Shown here piece after piece: positions 28,056 through 35,699 of a stretch of 64,000 bases of DNA (position 1 is its first letter; every line of letters starts with the position of its first letter). The stretch covers positions 1-64,000 of the forward strand of contig QXWW01000023.1 in NCBI GenBank assembly GCA_009911185.1, in the 5' to 3' direction. A program made the translations under genes and the position numbers. Under the pieces are notes generated by a model. That model saw only the letters and a list, made by a program, of their open reading frames with translations, was not told the origin of the DNA and did not search any database. Source of the stretch: Lachnospiraceae bacterium. Its GTDB lineage: Bacteria; Bacillota; Clostridia; Lachnospirales; Lachnospiraceae.

Positions 28056-28586
28056 TCAATCGGTTTTAAGTTTGTCTTTGAATACTTCGGCTAGGGAATC
28101 GCTCAACTCCTTAGAGGGAACTTTCGCCCAATGTTGCGATTTTTCAAACTTCGGGTAATTGTACCGCCATTGGTCGTAATCTTCTCTGCTGATCTCTTCC
28201 GCAGAGAGCTTGTCTGACTGCTCTTTCCAAGAGAGGAGCATTTTCAGCAGTTCGGCGGCATCCTTGCTTTTGTCTTTGTTGACCTTTAAGCAGACTTCCC
28301 CGTCTGCTTCGCTGATAGTCAGACCGTAAATGTCCTCAAGGGCGAATAAGGTGTGCATAAGCCCGACGTAGCTGTCAATGTCGGGTATGTCCAGAGCCTG
28401 CGGCGCAACATCGAGAGCCTGCGCCAGTGCAGCCGTCAAGTCTGCCTTTGGCTTGCGTGAGCCAGTTTCGTACTGTGCCAGTCGCACGTCTGCGCTCCGT
28501 TCGGGAAACCCGACAAGCATACCAAGATATTTCTGTGTCATGCCCCGCATGATGCGGAAAAAATGTATTCTTTCGCCAATCGCCAT
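28056..28586 (-). CDS. XRE-family repressor of element E1
   Basis: 176 residues. The N-terminal Cro/CI helix-turn-helix (residues 4-67) reads RIHFFRIMRGMTQKYLGMLV and RLAQYETGSRKPKADL. The acidic C-terminal half has EEISREDYDQWRYNYPKF, and there is no protease (LexA-like) domain. It is transcribed away from the excisionase-integrase genes, the usual repressor position in mobile elements. Nearly the same protein occurs in E4 (56340-56870), and a more distant one in E2. Probable targets are the TAAGC-N6-GCTTA sites at 28725 and 35004. Confidence 0.85.
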   Translation of the reverse strand: MAIGERIHFFRIMRGMTQKYLGMLVGFPERSADVRLAQYETGSRKPKADLTAALAQALDVAPQALDIPDIDSYVGLMHTLFALEDIYGLTISEADGEVCLKVNKDKSKDAAELLKMLLSWKEQSDKLSAEEISREDYDQWRYNYPKFEKSQHWAKVPSKELSDSLAEVFKDKLKTD

Positions 28587-28691
28587 AATGTTTCACTCCT
28601 TGTTCCTATGTTTACAAGGAGTATAGCATATATGTTTAGAACAAGTCAATAGAAACAAAACATAAAAGTTTAATATTTTCTTGCAAACCTA

Positions 28692-28740
28692 TTGACAATA
28701 GCAAAAATGTTTAGTATTATGAATTAAGCAAAAACGCTTA
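28692..28740 (+). promoter_or_regulatory. E1 xis-int promoter with operator sites
   Basis: TTGACA (28692-28697), 17 bases, TATTAT (28715-28720). The spacer carries AGCAAAAATGTTTAG, and just downstream is the inverted repeat TAAGC-AAAAAC-GCTTA (28725-28740). The E4 copy (56976-57031) preserves both elements and has a perfect TATAAT. Confidence 0.75.
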
Positions 28741-28761
28741 GAAATAGAAAGGAGAGGTTGC

Positions 28762-28962
28762 ATGGACAACAAATTTATCCGTGTGGACGAGGTGGCGCAG
28801 GAGCTTTCCGTATCAAAGCCTTATGCTTACAAGCTCATCAAGAAACTGAATGACGAGCTGAAGGAGCAGGGCTTTATTACAATTGCAGGGCGTGTCAACC
28901 GCCAGTATTTTCAGGAAAGGCTCTACGGAGTGGGAGAAAAACAAGGAAAGGAGATGGGGTAA
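28762..28962 (+). CDS. Excisionase-like HTH protein of E1
   Basis: 66 residues. It has a MerR/HTH_17-type winged helix, FIRVDEVAQELSVSKPYAYK, followed by LIKKLNDELKEQGF and a basic tail. Proteins of this kind next to an integrase usually act as recombination directionality factors that bend att DNA during excision. AGGAGAGG precedes the ATG, and the stop touches the integrase start (TAAATG). Paralogues lie at 37769, 48902 and 57052. Confidence 0.8.
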   Translation: MDNKFIRVDEVAQELSVSKPYAYKLIKKLNDELKEQGFITIAGRVNRQYFQERLYGVGEKQGKEMG

Positions 28963-30042
28963 ATGCCAGTATTTAAGAATGAGGGCAACGGCACATGGTA
29001 TGTAATGGCAAGGTATGTGAACTGGAAAGGGGAACGCAAGCAGAAATGTAAGCGTGGATTTGCCACAAAACGTGAAGCGCAGGAATGGGAGCGTAAGTTC
29101 CAGTTACAAAATTCCGCTGACCTTGACATGGATTTTGAAGCCTTTACAGAGCTTTATGCGAATGATGTCAAGAATCGACTGAAAGAGAACACTTGGCTGA
29201 CAAAAGAGCATATCATTCGGACGAAGATTCTTCCGTACTTCGGAAAAATGAAGATTAGCGAGATTGGCACAAAGGAAATCATCGCATGGCAGAATGAGCT
29301 GCTTGCATACCGTGATGAAAAGAGGAATCCGTATTCGCAGACGTATCTGAAAACCGTTCATAACCAGCTTTCCGCTATCTTCAACCATGCGGTGCGTTAT
29401 TATGACCTCCGCTCCAACCCTGCGGCAAAGGCGGGGAACATGGGGAGCGAGGAACACAAAGAAATGCTGTTCTGGACAAAAGAGGAATATAAGAAGTTTG
29501 CGGATGAAATGATGGACAAGCCGGTTTCCTTTTATGCTTTTGAAATGCTTTACTGGTGTGGCATCCGTGAGGGAGAATTATTAGCATTGACCGCCGCAGA
29601 CTATGACTTTGACAAGGAAACGGTCACGATTAACAAGTCTTACCAACGCCTGCATGGTGAGGATGTGATTACCTCTCCGAAAACGAAAAAGAGCAACCGC
29701 ACAATCAAAATGCCGAAGTTCCTCTGTGAGGAAATGCAGGAATATATCGGTATGCTTTATGGATTAAAGAAGAAAGACCGTATTTTCACGGTGACAAAGA
29801 GTTATCTTCACCACGAAATGGACAGGGGTGCAAAAGCCGCAGGGATAAAACGTATTAGGATTCACGATTTACGCCATAGTCACATCAGTTTATTGATTGA
29901 CATGGGTTTCTCGGCGGTGGCGATTGCTGACAGAGTAGGGCATGAGAGTATTGAAATCACTTATAGGTATGCTCATCTGTTTCCGTCAAAGCAAGCAGAA
30001 ATGGCAGACAGGCTTGATGATTTAGGGAAAGGGGGTTTTTGA
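28963..30042 (+). CDS. int: Tyrosine integrase of element E1
   Basis: 359 residues with all three parts of Tn916/phage-type integrases: an N-terminal AP2-like arm-binding domain (about 1-48, GTWYVMARYVNWKGERKQ), a SAM-like core-binding domain (about 55-155), and a catalytic domain with Arg202 (CGIREGELLAL), Lys240, His301-x-x-Arg304 (HDLRHSH), His327 and the nucleophile Tyr336 (YRYAHLF). It should catalyse recombination at the guaA 3' end, since it lies about 1.1 kb from that junction. Intact, unlike its near twin in E4. Confidence 0.93.
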   Translation: MPVFKNEGNGTWYVMARYVNWKGERKQKCKRGFATKREAQEWERKFQLQNSADLDMDFEAFTELYANDVKNRLKENTWLTKEHIIRTKILPYFGKMKISEIGTKEIIAWQNELLAYRDEKRNPYSQTYLKTVHNQLSAIFNHAVRYYDLRSNPAAKAGNMGSEEHKEMLFWTKEEYKKFADEMMDKPVSFYAFEMLYWCGIREGELLALTAADYDFDKETVTINKSYQRLHGEDVITSPKTKKSNRTIKMPKFLCEEMQEYIGMLYGLKKKDRIFTVTKSYLHHEMDRGAKAAGIKRIRIHDLRHSHISLLIDMGFSAVAIADRVGHESIEITYRYAHLFPSKQAEMADRLDDLGKGGF

Positions 30043-30043
30043 T

Positions 30044-30379
30044 ATGTCGGCAAAGAATTTAGATAACTGTAACCGTTGGAGGAACAAGACCGTTGCGTTT
30101 CGGGTATCTCCCGAAGAAAACGAGCAGATTGACAAAGCGGTGCGGCTTTCGGGACTTACCAAGCAGGACTATATCACAAGGCGGCTCTTATGCCAAGATA
30201 TAGTAGTGCAGGGCAATCCGAGGGTGTATAAGGCACTCCGCAATGAGCTTGTCGCTGTTCTTGCAGAATTACAGAGGATTGAAGCGGGCAGCAGCATTGA
30301 CAACGAATTATTAGATGTTATCGAATTGATTACTGTTATCCTCGGCGGTCTGAAAGGAGATGGAGAAAATGGTAAATAA
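30044..30379 (+). CDS. Ribbon-helix-helix mobilization accessory protein of E1
   Basis: 111 residues. The core WRNKTVAFRVSPEENEQIDKAV and SGLTKQDYITRRLL is a MobC-like ribbon-helix-helix DNA-binding pattern, so it probably assists the relaxase at oriT or acts as a plasmid-type repressor. Homologues are at 39245 (E2) and 58333 (E4), always directly after the integrase. It overlaps the ATPase gene start. Function is inferred from fold and position. Confidence 0.65.
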   Translation: MSAKNLDNCNRWRNKTVAFRVSPEENEQIDKAVRLSGLTKQDYITRRLLCQDIVVQGNPRVYKALRNELVAVLAELQRIEAGSSIDNELLDVIELITVILGGLKGDGENGK

Positions 30380-31466
30380 AAAAGAAGCGGCTGCCCCGAA
30401 TGTATCTGTTGGCGCAGATACGGAGCAGCCACTCAATGTACTCAACAATAGTATATCCAATTACCCGCCGAAAAACAATAGCAAAGTCCTTGAAACGGTA
30501 TCTATGGCAGAACTTTACGACACGGTATATCCGAGTAAGCCGCCGCTGATTGACAGCTTGCTTTACACTGGCACTTACCTTTTTGCAGGTGCGCCGAAAC
30601 TCGGCAAGAGCTTTCTGATGGCGCAGATTGCCTACCATATCAGCAGGGGGATTCCTTTATGGGATTACCCTGTCCGTAAAGCGGCGGTGCTTTACCTTGC
30701 CCTTGAAGATGATTACCGCCGCCTGCAGGAAAGGTTGTACCGTATGTTTGGCACGGATGGGGCGGACAATTTATTCTTTTCTGTTTCGGCGGGTAATCTT
30801 GGGAATGGACTGGATGAACAGTTGCAGGAATTTATGAAACAGCATACCGATACAAGATTGATTATCATTGATACACTTCAAAAGGTACGTGAGGTCGGCG
30901 GGGACAATTACAGTTATGCAAATGATTATGAGATTATTACAAGGCTTAAGCAGTTTGCAGACAGCTATGGTATCTGTATCTTGCTTGTACACCACACCAG
31001 AAAGCAGGGTTCTGATGATAAGTTTGACATGATTTCGGGGACTACTGGCTTGCTTGGGGCGGCTGACGGTGCGTTTCTCTTGCAAAAAGAGAAACGGACA
31101 GGCAATGCCGCTACGCTTGAAATATCGGGCAGAGACCAGCAAGACCAGAAGTTGTACCTTATCCGCAATACAGAAACATTACTGTGGGAATTGGAAAAGG
31201 CAGAAACAGAATTATGGAAAGAGCCGCCAGAGCCTTTACTTGAGGAAATAGATAAAAGGATTACTGCCGATTGTCCCTTGTGGCAGGGGACAGCGACGGA
31301 GCTTGCGGCTTGGCTGGAAACAGAGTTACAGCCGAACAGCCTTGCACGGAAACTGAATGTCCTGTCGGGACGTTTACTCAACGATTACGGCATCTTCTAT
31401 AAACGTGAACGGTGTCACGAGGGGCGTATGATAAAGCTGTACCGTGGGGAGCGTGACGGTATGTGA
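30369..31466 (+). CDS. RepA-like AAA ATPase/helicase of E1
   Basis: About 365 residues of the RecA-like AAA_25/RepA helicase group. Walker A is FAGAPKLGKSFL (around residue 80), Walker B RLIIIDTLQKV, then LLVHHTRKQGSDDKFDMISG near the sensor region. The C-terminal 90 residues are a small winged-helix-like domain. Such hexameric ATPases unwind plasmid origins. The gene runs straight into an array of GTGACGGT iterons, supporting a role in autonomous replication of the excised element. An ATG at 30360 is also possible. Confidence 0.8.
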   Translation: MVNKKEAAAPNVSVGADTEQPLNVLNNSISNYPPKNNSKVLETVSMAELYDTVYPSKPPLIDSLLYTGTYLFAGAPKLGKSFLMAQIAYHISRGIPLWDYPVRKAAVLYLALEDDYRRLQERLYRMFGTDGADNLFFSVSAGNLGNGLDEQLQEFMKQHTDTRLIIIDTLQKVREVGGDNYSYANDYEIITRLKQFADSYGICILLVHHTRKQGSDDKFDMISGTTGLLGAADGAFLLQKEKRTGNAATLEISGRDQQDQKLYLIRNTETLLWELEKAETELWKEPPEPLLEEIDKRITADCPLWQGTATELAAWLETELQPNSLARKLNVLSGRLLNDYGIFYKRERCHEGRMIKLYRGERDGM

Positions 31467-31535
31467 CGGTGTGACGATATTTTTAGGAGCGGGGTGCGGA
31501 ACTGAAATAACCGTCACATCGACGCAAACCGTCAC
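31452..31535 (+). repeat. Iteron array, candidate replication origin of E1
   Basis: Copies of GTGACGGT or a near variant at 31452, 31463 and 31471, and inverted copies ACCGTCAC at 31510 and 31528. They flank a short AT-rich GATATTTTTAGG segment at the end of the ATPase gene. E4 has the same layout at 59746-59828. Confidence 0.55.
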
Positions 31536-31603
31536 GGATAAAGTTTTTGTGGGGTGCAGGGGGCTTTTTTCAAAAAGCCGCCCTTGCCCCTCGGAGAGCG
31601 CAA

Positions 31604-31677
31604 AACCTGCTTGCAGGTTGCATTTTTGTTGGCGTAGATGACAAAAGTGCTTTTGCGTTACTTTCGCAGAAAGTAAC
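31604..31677 (+). other. oriT-like hairpin cluster upstream of the relaxase
   Basis: Three perfect inverted repeats in 75 bases: AACCTGC-TT-GCAGGTT (31604-31619), CAAAAG-TG-CTTTTG (31642-31655) and GTTACTTTC-GCA-GAAAGTAAC (31657-31677). Arms are conserved in E4 although the last loop differs. MobV relaxases act at an oriT just upstream of their gene, which starts at 31729. Confidence 0.55.
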
Positions 31678-31728
31678 AAAGGCTCGCCGCAAGCGGCGAA
31701 AAGATAGGAATGGAAAGGAAGTGATTTT

Positions 31729-32898
31729 ATGCAGAGAACGATAAGCGCAATGGTCGGGAAAGGCTCGGTCAATCACAACAGCCGTAAATTCAAAGCGGAG
31801 AATGTTGACGCTGACCGTTCCCACCTCAATATAGATTACTGCAATGAGAGCATTAAGAAAGTTTATCATGAATTGTTTGACGAAGCACTCGAAAGATACA
31901 ACGCCAAACAGACAAGAGCAGACCGAAAGATAGCAAATTATTATGAAAAAATCCGCAGTTCCAAACAGGAAAAGTCGTTCCATGAATTGATTTTGCAGAT
32001 TGGCGATAAGGAAAATATGAGTGCTGAAAGTGAGAACGGACAGATTGCAAGGCAGGTCTTAGATGAGTATTATCGTGGCTTTCAAGAGAGAAATCCACAG
32101 CTTAGAGTGTTCTCGGCTCATTTGCATTTAGACGAAGCAACGCCCCACCTGCACATTGATTTTGTTCCGTTTACAACAGGCAGCAAGCGTGGACTTGATA
32201 CCAGAGTATCACTCAAACAAGCGTTAGCCGCACAGGGATTTAAGGGCGGCTCTCGTGGCGATACGGAATGGTCGCAATGGGTACTTTCCGAAAAAGAACA
32301 GCTTGCCACCGTTATGGAACGGCACGGAATTGAGTGGGAGCAGAAAGGCACACACGAAAAACATCTCTCTGTTTTGAACTATAAAAAGCAAGAGCGGGCA
32401 GAAGAAATCGAACAACTGGAAAGCAAAATCACAGCAAAGCAAACGGAGTTTGAAACACTTTCTAAGCGTATTCAAAATTTTGATAAGGGTACGGATTCAC
32501 TTTCGCAAATGCAAAACGCACTGGAGAATGCCCCCGAATATCAGTTACCCGAACCACAAGGCTTTATGACTGCAAAAAGTTATAAGGGTAAAGTGGTCGA
32601 GCCGTTAATTAAGCGGCTGAAATCTCTTATTAAAACGCTTATGGTGCGGTGTTTTCAAGCGATTGATGATTACCAAAGGCTTAATCAGACAAATGCCAGT
32701 CTGTACCGTAGCAAAGAACGGCTTAAAAGTCAAAATAAGCAGTTGACCAACGATAATAACCGATTGAGGGAAGAAATTAAGGACTACAAGCTGCTGCGAA
32801 AGGTGTTCGGCAGCAAGCAGATTGACAGTCTGTTGGAGCAGGCAAGGCAGTCTAAAAAGCGTGACACACGCTTTAGAAATAATCAATACGAAAGGTAG
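31729..32898 (+). CDS. MobV-family relaxase (Mob/Pre) of E1
   Basis: 389 residues. The histidine motif HLHLDEATPHLHIDF (residues 131-145) is the MobV/Pre signature for metal-dependent nicking at oriT. The N-terminal SAMVGKGSVNHNSRKF carries the first conserved block. Long coiled coils occupy the C-terminal half (about 215-250 and 330-365). It should nick the element for conjugative mobilization by helper machinery, as TnpZ does in Tn4451. GGAAGTG precedes the ATG. No type IV secretion genes are present, so this is a mobilizable rather than self-transmissible element. Confidence 0.9.
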   Translation: MQRTISAMVGKGSVNHNSRKFKAENVDADRSHLNIDYCNESIKKVYHELFDEALERYNAKQTRADRKIANYYEKIRSSKQEKSFHELILQIGDKENMSAESENGQIARQVLDEYYRGFQERNPQLRVFSAHLHLDEATPHLHIDFVPFTTGSKRGLDTRVSLKQALAAQGFKGGSRGDTEWSQWVLSEKEQLATVMERHGIEWEQKGTHEKHLSVLNYKKQERAEEIEQLESKITAKQTEFETLSKRIQNFDKGTDSLSQMQNALENAPEYQLPEPQGFMTAKSYKGKVVEPLIKRLKSLIKTLMVRCFQAIDDYQRLNQTNASLYRSKERLKSQNKQLTNDNNRLREEIKDYKLLRKVFGSKQIDSLLEQARQSKKRDTRFRNNQYER

Positions 32899-32907
32899 GG
32901 ACAAACA

Positions 32908-33285
32908 ATGGCAAAGACAATTTTTGAAGAAATGGGCGGCACTTATGTACGGCAAGGGGATTATTTTATCCCTTGCCTTACTCTACCAGCCGAAAAAGAA
33001 AATGAGCCTATCGGTGTATGGGGACAGCGACACAAACACTACTTGCAAGAGCATAAAAGAGCAACCTATACTACCCTGCTCACAAGCGGCAAGCTGAACA
33101 GCTATCTTGCCGATATTGACGAGCAGGCAGAAACGATGTTTTTTCAGTTGGTAAAACAGATGGCAGAGCGTGAGGGCGTGACGGAACAGTTAAAAGCAGA
33201 AAATGCCTTAAAGTGGACGGGGCGAATGAATAACATTCGGGTGTGTGCGATGGAGCTTGTCAATGAGGAAATCATCTACAATTAA
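32908..33285 (+). CDS. tnpV: TnpV-like transposon protein of E1
   Basis: 125 residues matching the TnpV family known from Tn4451-type elements. Landmarks are YVRQGDYFIPCLTLP, GVWGQRHKHYLQEH and the C-terminal ALKWTGRMNNIRVCAMELV. The molecular function of the family is not established; it always travels with mobilizable transposons and sits next to the relaxase. Paralogues are at 39763 (E2) and 61247 (E4). Confidence 0.85.
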   Translation: MAKTIFEEMGGTYVRQGDYFIPCLTLPAEKENEPIGVWGQRHKHYLQEHKRATYTTLLTSGKLNSYLADIDEQAETMFFQLVKQMAEREGVTEQLKAENALKWTGRMNNIRVCAMELVNEEIIYN

Positions 33286-33325
33286 AGAATTGTAACGCAA
33301 ATAACCGTAAAATTGTGGTGGGTAG

Positions 33326-33357
33326 GGATAAACTCCTTATCCGTCATTTTTTGCTCT
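33326..33357 (+). terminator. Probable terminator after tnpV
   Basis: GGATAA-ACTCC-TTATCC is a 6-bp stem followed within a few bases by a T6 run. It separates the mobilization genes from the TetR-controlled cargo. Confidence 0.5.
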
Positions 33358-33425
33358 CTTAGCTGCTTAAACAAGGCGTTTTGACACCAAAAGCGTTACA
33401 TACTCCACTTGTTAGTCGTAATCTC

Positions 33426-33472
33426 TTGACTTTTTGAACTGTGTTCAGTATAATATAACTGAACACAGTTCA
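33426..33472 (+). promoter_or_regulatory. Promoter and TetR operator
   Basis: TTGACT (33426-33431), 17 bases, TATAAT (33449-33454). A perfect inverted repeat with 15-bp arms, TGAACTGTGTTCAGT (33435-33449) and ACTGAACACAGTTCA (33458-33472), covers the spacer and the -10 box. It lies 14 bases before the TetR gene, so autorepression is very likely. Confidence 0.85.
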
Positions 33473-33486
33473 ATAGGAGGTATAGT

Positions 33487-34059
33487 GTGGATAATAAAGA
33501 AGCAATCATACAGGCAACGATTAAACTCATTGAGGAAAAAGGGGAACATTTAGAAGAAGTAACAGTCCGTGAGATATGCAAAAGAGCAGGTGTTGGATTA
33601 GGGCTTGTAAATTATCATTTTGGAAACAAGGATAAACTCATCGAGCAATGTATTGAGCGTATGATAAATGGAACAGTTGAGCGTTTTCAGAATATACGAG
33701 AGAAAACAGACGGTTTTACTCCTTTTGAGAAATTGGAGTATCTCGGCAATATGACGCTTGATTTTCTGTTTGAACATTATGCCATTTCCAAAATTTCTGT
33801 TCTTACCGATATGCAGTCACCGAAAGAAAATGACAACACTTACAGAACTTATGCGGCATATCTTCCGCTTGTTGCAGTCTGCCGTCCTGACCTTGATGAA
33901 GCGGCGATAAAGCGAAAGACGCTGTATTTGATTACCGTTATGCAGCAAATGTTTTTGCGATACGAAATCATATCGCAAATATTGGGGATTGACCTTAGAC
34001 AGAAAGAAAATCGCAATAATTTTCATACACAAGTTTTACACGATATTTTGGAGGTATAA
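33487..34059 (+). CDS. TetR/AcrR-family regulator
   Basis: 190 residues. The N-terminal TetR helix-turn-helix reads IIQATIKLIEEKGEHLEEVT, then ICKRAGVGLGLVNYHFGNKD (residues 29-48). The C-terminal ligand domain is divergent. The GTG start follows AGGAGG. It should repress its own operon through the palindrome at 33435-33472 and release it when a ligand binds. The only co-transcribed partner with a clear function is a flavodoxin-fold oxidoreductase, so a redox-active or quinone-like inducer is a reasonable guess. Confidence 0.9.
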   Translation: MDNKEAIIQATIKLIEEKGEHLEEVTVREICKRAGVGLGLVNYHFGNKDKLIEQCIERMINGTVERFQNIREKTDGFTPFEKLEYLGNMTLDFLFEHYAISKISVLTDMQSPKENDNTYRTYAAYLPLVAVCRPDLDEAAIKRKTLYLITVMQQMFLRYEIISQILGIDLRQKENRNNFHTQVLHDILEV

Positions 34060-34062
34060 AGA

Positions 34063-34779
34063 GTGAACATAACAGTGATAAACGGAACAGAAAAACACGG
34101 CGTTACCTATCGTCTAAAAGAAATGTTTTTAGCAGAATTTAGGGATAAAGCGAATATTACAGAATATTATCTTCCAAAGGATTGTCCGAGTTTCTGCACT
34201 GGTTGCTTGAATTGTACATTAAAGGGTGAAAACACTTGCAAAGACGCAGAATATATTGGGAGAATTGATAAATCACTTTTAGAAGCAGACTTGATTGTGA
34301 TGACGTCCCCTGCCTATGTGTTTCACGCTACGGGAGCAATGAAAGCATTTCTTGACCATTTTGCTTACCGCTGGATACCGCACCGCCCTGCACCTGAAAT
34401 GTTTAGAAAGCGTGCAGTCATCATAACGCAATGCTTAGGCAGCGGAGCAAAATCTGCGGCGAAAGATATTAAGCATAGTTTATCTTGGTGGGGAATTTCT
34501 AAAATCGGGATATTTACTGGTGCCTTGATGAGCGATATTGTTTGGGAAAAACTTTCCCGAAAGAAACAAACCGAGCTTACGGGAAAGATTCAAAAGCTAT
34601 CCCGAAAGTTTGCTCATATAGATTATACAAAGCCCGCACACACAAATTTGATTACGAAATTCAAGGTTTTCTTCTGCCGTATGATGCAGAAATCCATACA
34701 TAAATCAGACCCCGAATACCCTGACGGAAAGTATTGGGCGGAACAGGGGTGGCTCGACAGCGGCAGACCATGGAAATAA
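34063..34779 (+). CDS. NAD(P)H-dependent flavodoxin-fold oxidoreductase
   Basis: 238 residues. The fold begins ITVINGTEKHGVTYRLKE, then CPSFCTGCLNC with a cysteine cluster, and VMTSPAYVFHATGAMKAFLD, the FMN-binding segment of the NADPH-dependent FMN reductase/iron-sulfur flavoprotein family. The C-terminal basic part (KFKVFFCRMMQKSIHK) may contact the membrane. It begins three bases after the tetR stop, with a GTG start. Probably a TetR-regulated quinone or nitro-compound reductase; the physiological substrate is unknown. Confidence 0.85.
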   Translation: MNITVINGTEKHGVTYRLKEMFLAEFRDKANITEYYLPKDCPSFCTGCLNCTLKGENTCKDAEYIGRIDKSLLEADLIVMTSPAYVFHATGAMKAFLDHFAYRWIPHRPAPEMFRKRAVIITQCLGSGAKSAAKDIKHSLSWWGISKIGIFTGALMSDIVWEKLSRKKQTELTGKIQKLSRKFAHIDYTKPAHTNLITKFKVFFCRMMQKSIHKSDPEYPDGKYWAEQGWLDSGRPWK

Positions 34780-34791
34780 TGGGGGAATAAA

Positions 34792-34989
34792 ATGGAAAAA
34801 TCATATTCTGAATGGGTACGCTGCCCTGTCTGCGGTAACAAGACTCGGACAATGATACGAAAAGATACTGAATTGATAAATTTTCCTCTTTACTGTCCGA
34901 AATGTAAAAAGGAAACGCTTATAGATGTGAAGAATTTAACTGTGACTGTTCATAAAGATTTTTTGATAAGTGATGTGAAGTTTTTCTGA
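34792..34989 (+). CDS. Cysteine-rich KTR-domain zinc protein
   Basis: 65 residues, of the Cys_rich_KTR family common on conjugative and mobilizable elements of Firmicutes. It shows WVRCPVCGNKTRTMIRKDTE with the name-giving KTR, and a second pair YCPKCKKETLI, giving a four-cysteine zinc ribbon. Its role is not known. The gene starts 12 bases after the oxidoreductase stop, behind GGGGGAATAAAATG. Confidence 0.85.
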   Translation: MEKSYSEWVRCPVCGNKTRTMIRKDTELINFPLYCPKCKKETLIDVKNLTVTVHKDFLISDVKFF

Positions 34990-34994
34990 ACATC

Positions 34995-35023
34995 TTGATT
35001 TTCTAAGCAAAAACGCTTATAAT
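34995..35023 (+). promoter_or_regulatory. Promoter with E1 repressor operator, driving the two-gene module
   Basis: TTGATT (34995-35000), 17 bases, TATAAT (35018-35023). The inverted repeat TAAGC-AAAAAC-GCTTA (35004-35019) fills the spacer and is identical to the one at the E1 xis-int promoter (28725-28740). The element repressor probably controls this promoter too. Confidence 0.65.
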
Positions 35024-35032
35024 TTGAGTTGA

Positions 35033-35092
35033 AAACATATTGCTTTTATCCGCAGTTACAGAGAAAGTGTTATCAATGCCGATAACAAAATG
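35033..35092 (+). repeat. 60-bp direct repeat, left copy
   Basis: Matches 36570-36629 at 55 of 60 positions; the most conserved part is CGCAGTTACAGAG. The two copies bracket the two-gene module and the right copy lies at the end of E1. Confidence 0.8.
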
Positions 35093-35237
35093 GATTAGCA
35101 ATTATCAGATAAGAATTAAGAGAAATTGTAGCCAAACAGTAGATTGAGTCTGAGGATATGGCAATCGTAATAGTAGCATATACGCTTGGATTTGGAAGTT
35201 ATAAAGGTTTTTTAAGATAGTTATGGAGGTATAAAGT

Positions 35238-35699
35238 TTGTCAATAGAAAATTTTACAATAACCATTCAGGGAGATAGCGAAGGATATGTAACCTTTGAA
35301 TGCCCCTATTGTGATTCAGAATTTAAGTTGCAAGCTGGAGAATATCAGAATGACGATGAACCTTTTGAGGAACTGTTTTGTCCATATTGTGGTTTAACAA
35401 AAGAGAAGAATGAATTTCTGTCATCAGATGTAATCGAGCAGGCACAAACAATAGCTTATAACCATATGGTGGAGGAATTAAATAAGTCATTTAAGAAAAT
35501 GCAGAGGTCGGTTAACCGCTCAAAAGGTTTGATAAAAATGGATTTTAAGCCATTGAAAAAGGTTGCAACAAAAGAATTGAAGGATAGGGATACCACGGAA
35601 ACAGAGTTTACTTGTTCATGTTGTGGCCGCAGAGTTAAGGGGCTTTATTGTGCTGGAGCGGCAAAGATATTTTGTCCGTATTGTGGGGTGGATATGTGA
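35238..35699 (+). CDS. Double zinc-ribbon protein of an unknown two-gene module
   Basis: 153 residues from a TTG start with GGAGG nine bases upstream. It has three CxxC pairs or more: FECPYCDSEF and LFCPYCGLT near the N-terminus, and FTCSCCGRR with IFCPYCGVD at the C-terminus, so two four-cysteine zinc ribbons joined by a helical linker. I do not recognise the family. The stop overlaps the start of the next gene (ATGTGA), indicating translational coupling and probably a complex. It may be the DNA- or RNA-sensing subunit of an accessory system; this is inference. Confidence 0.75.
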   Translation: MSIENFTITIQGDSEGYVTFECPYCDSEFKLQAGEYQNDDEPFEELFCPYCGLTKEKNEFLSSDVIEQAQTIAYNHMVEELNKSFKKMQRSVNRSKGLIKMDFKPLKKVATKELKDRDTTETEFTCSCCGRRVKGLYCAGAAKIFCPYCGVDM

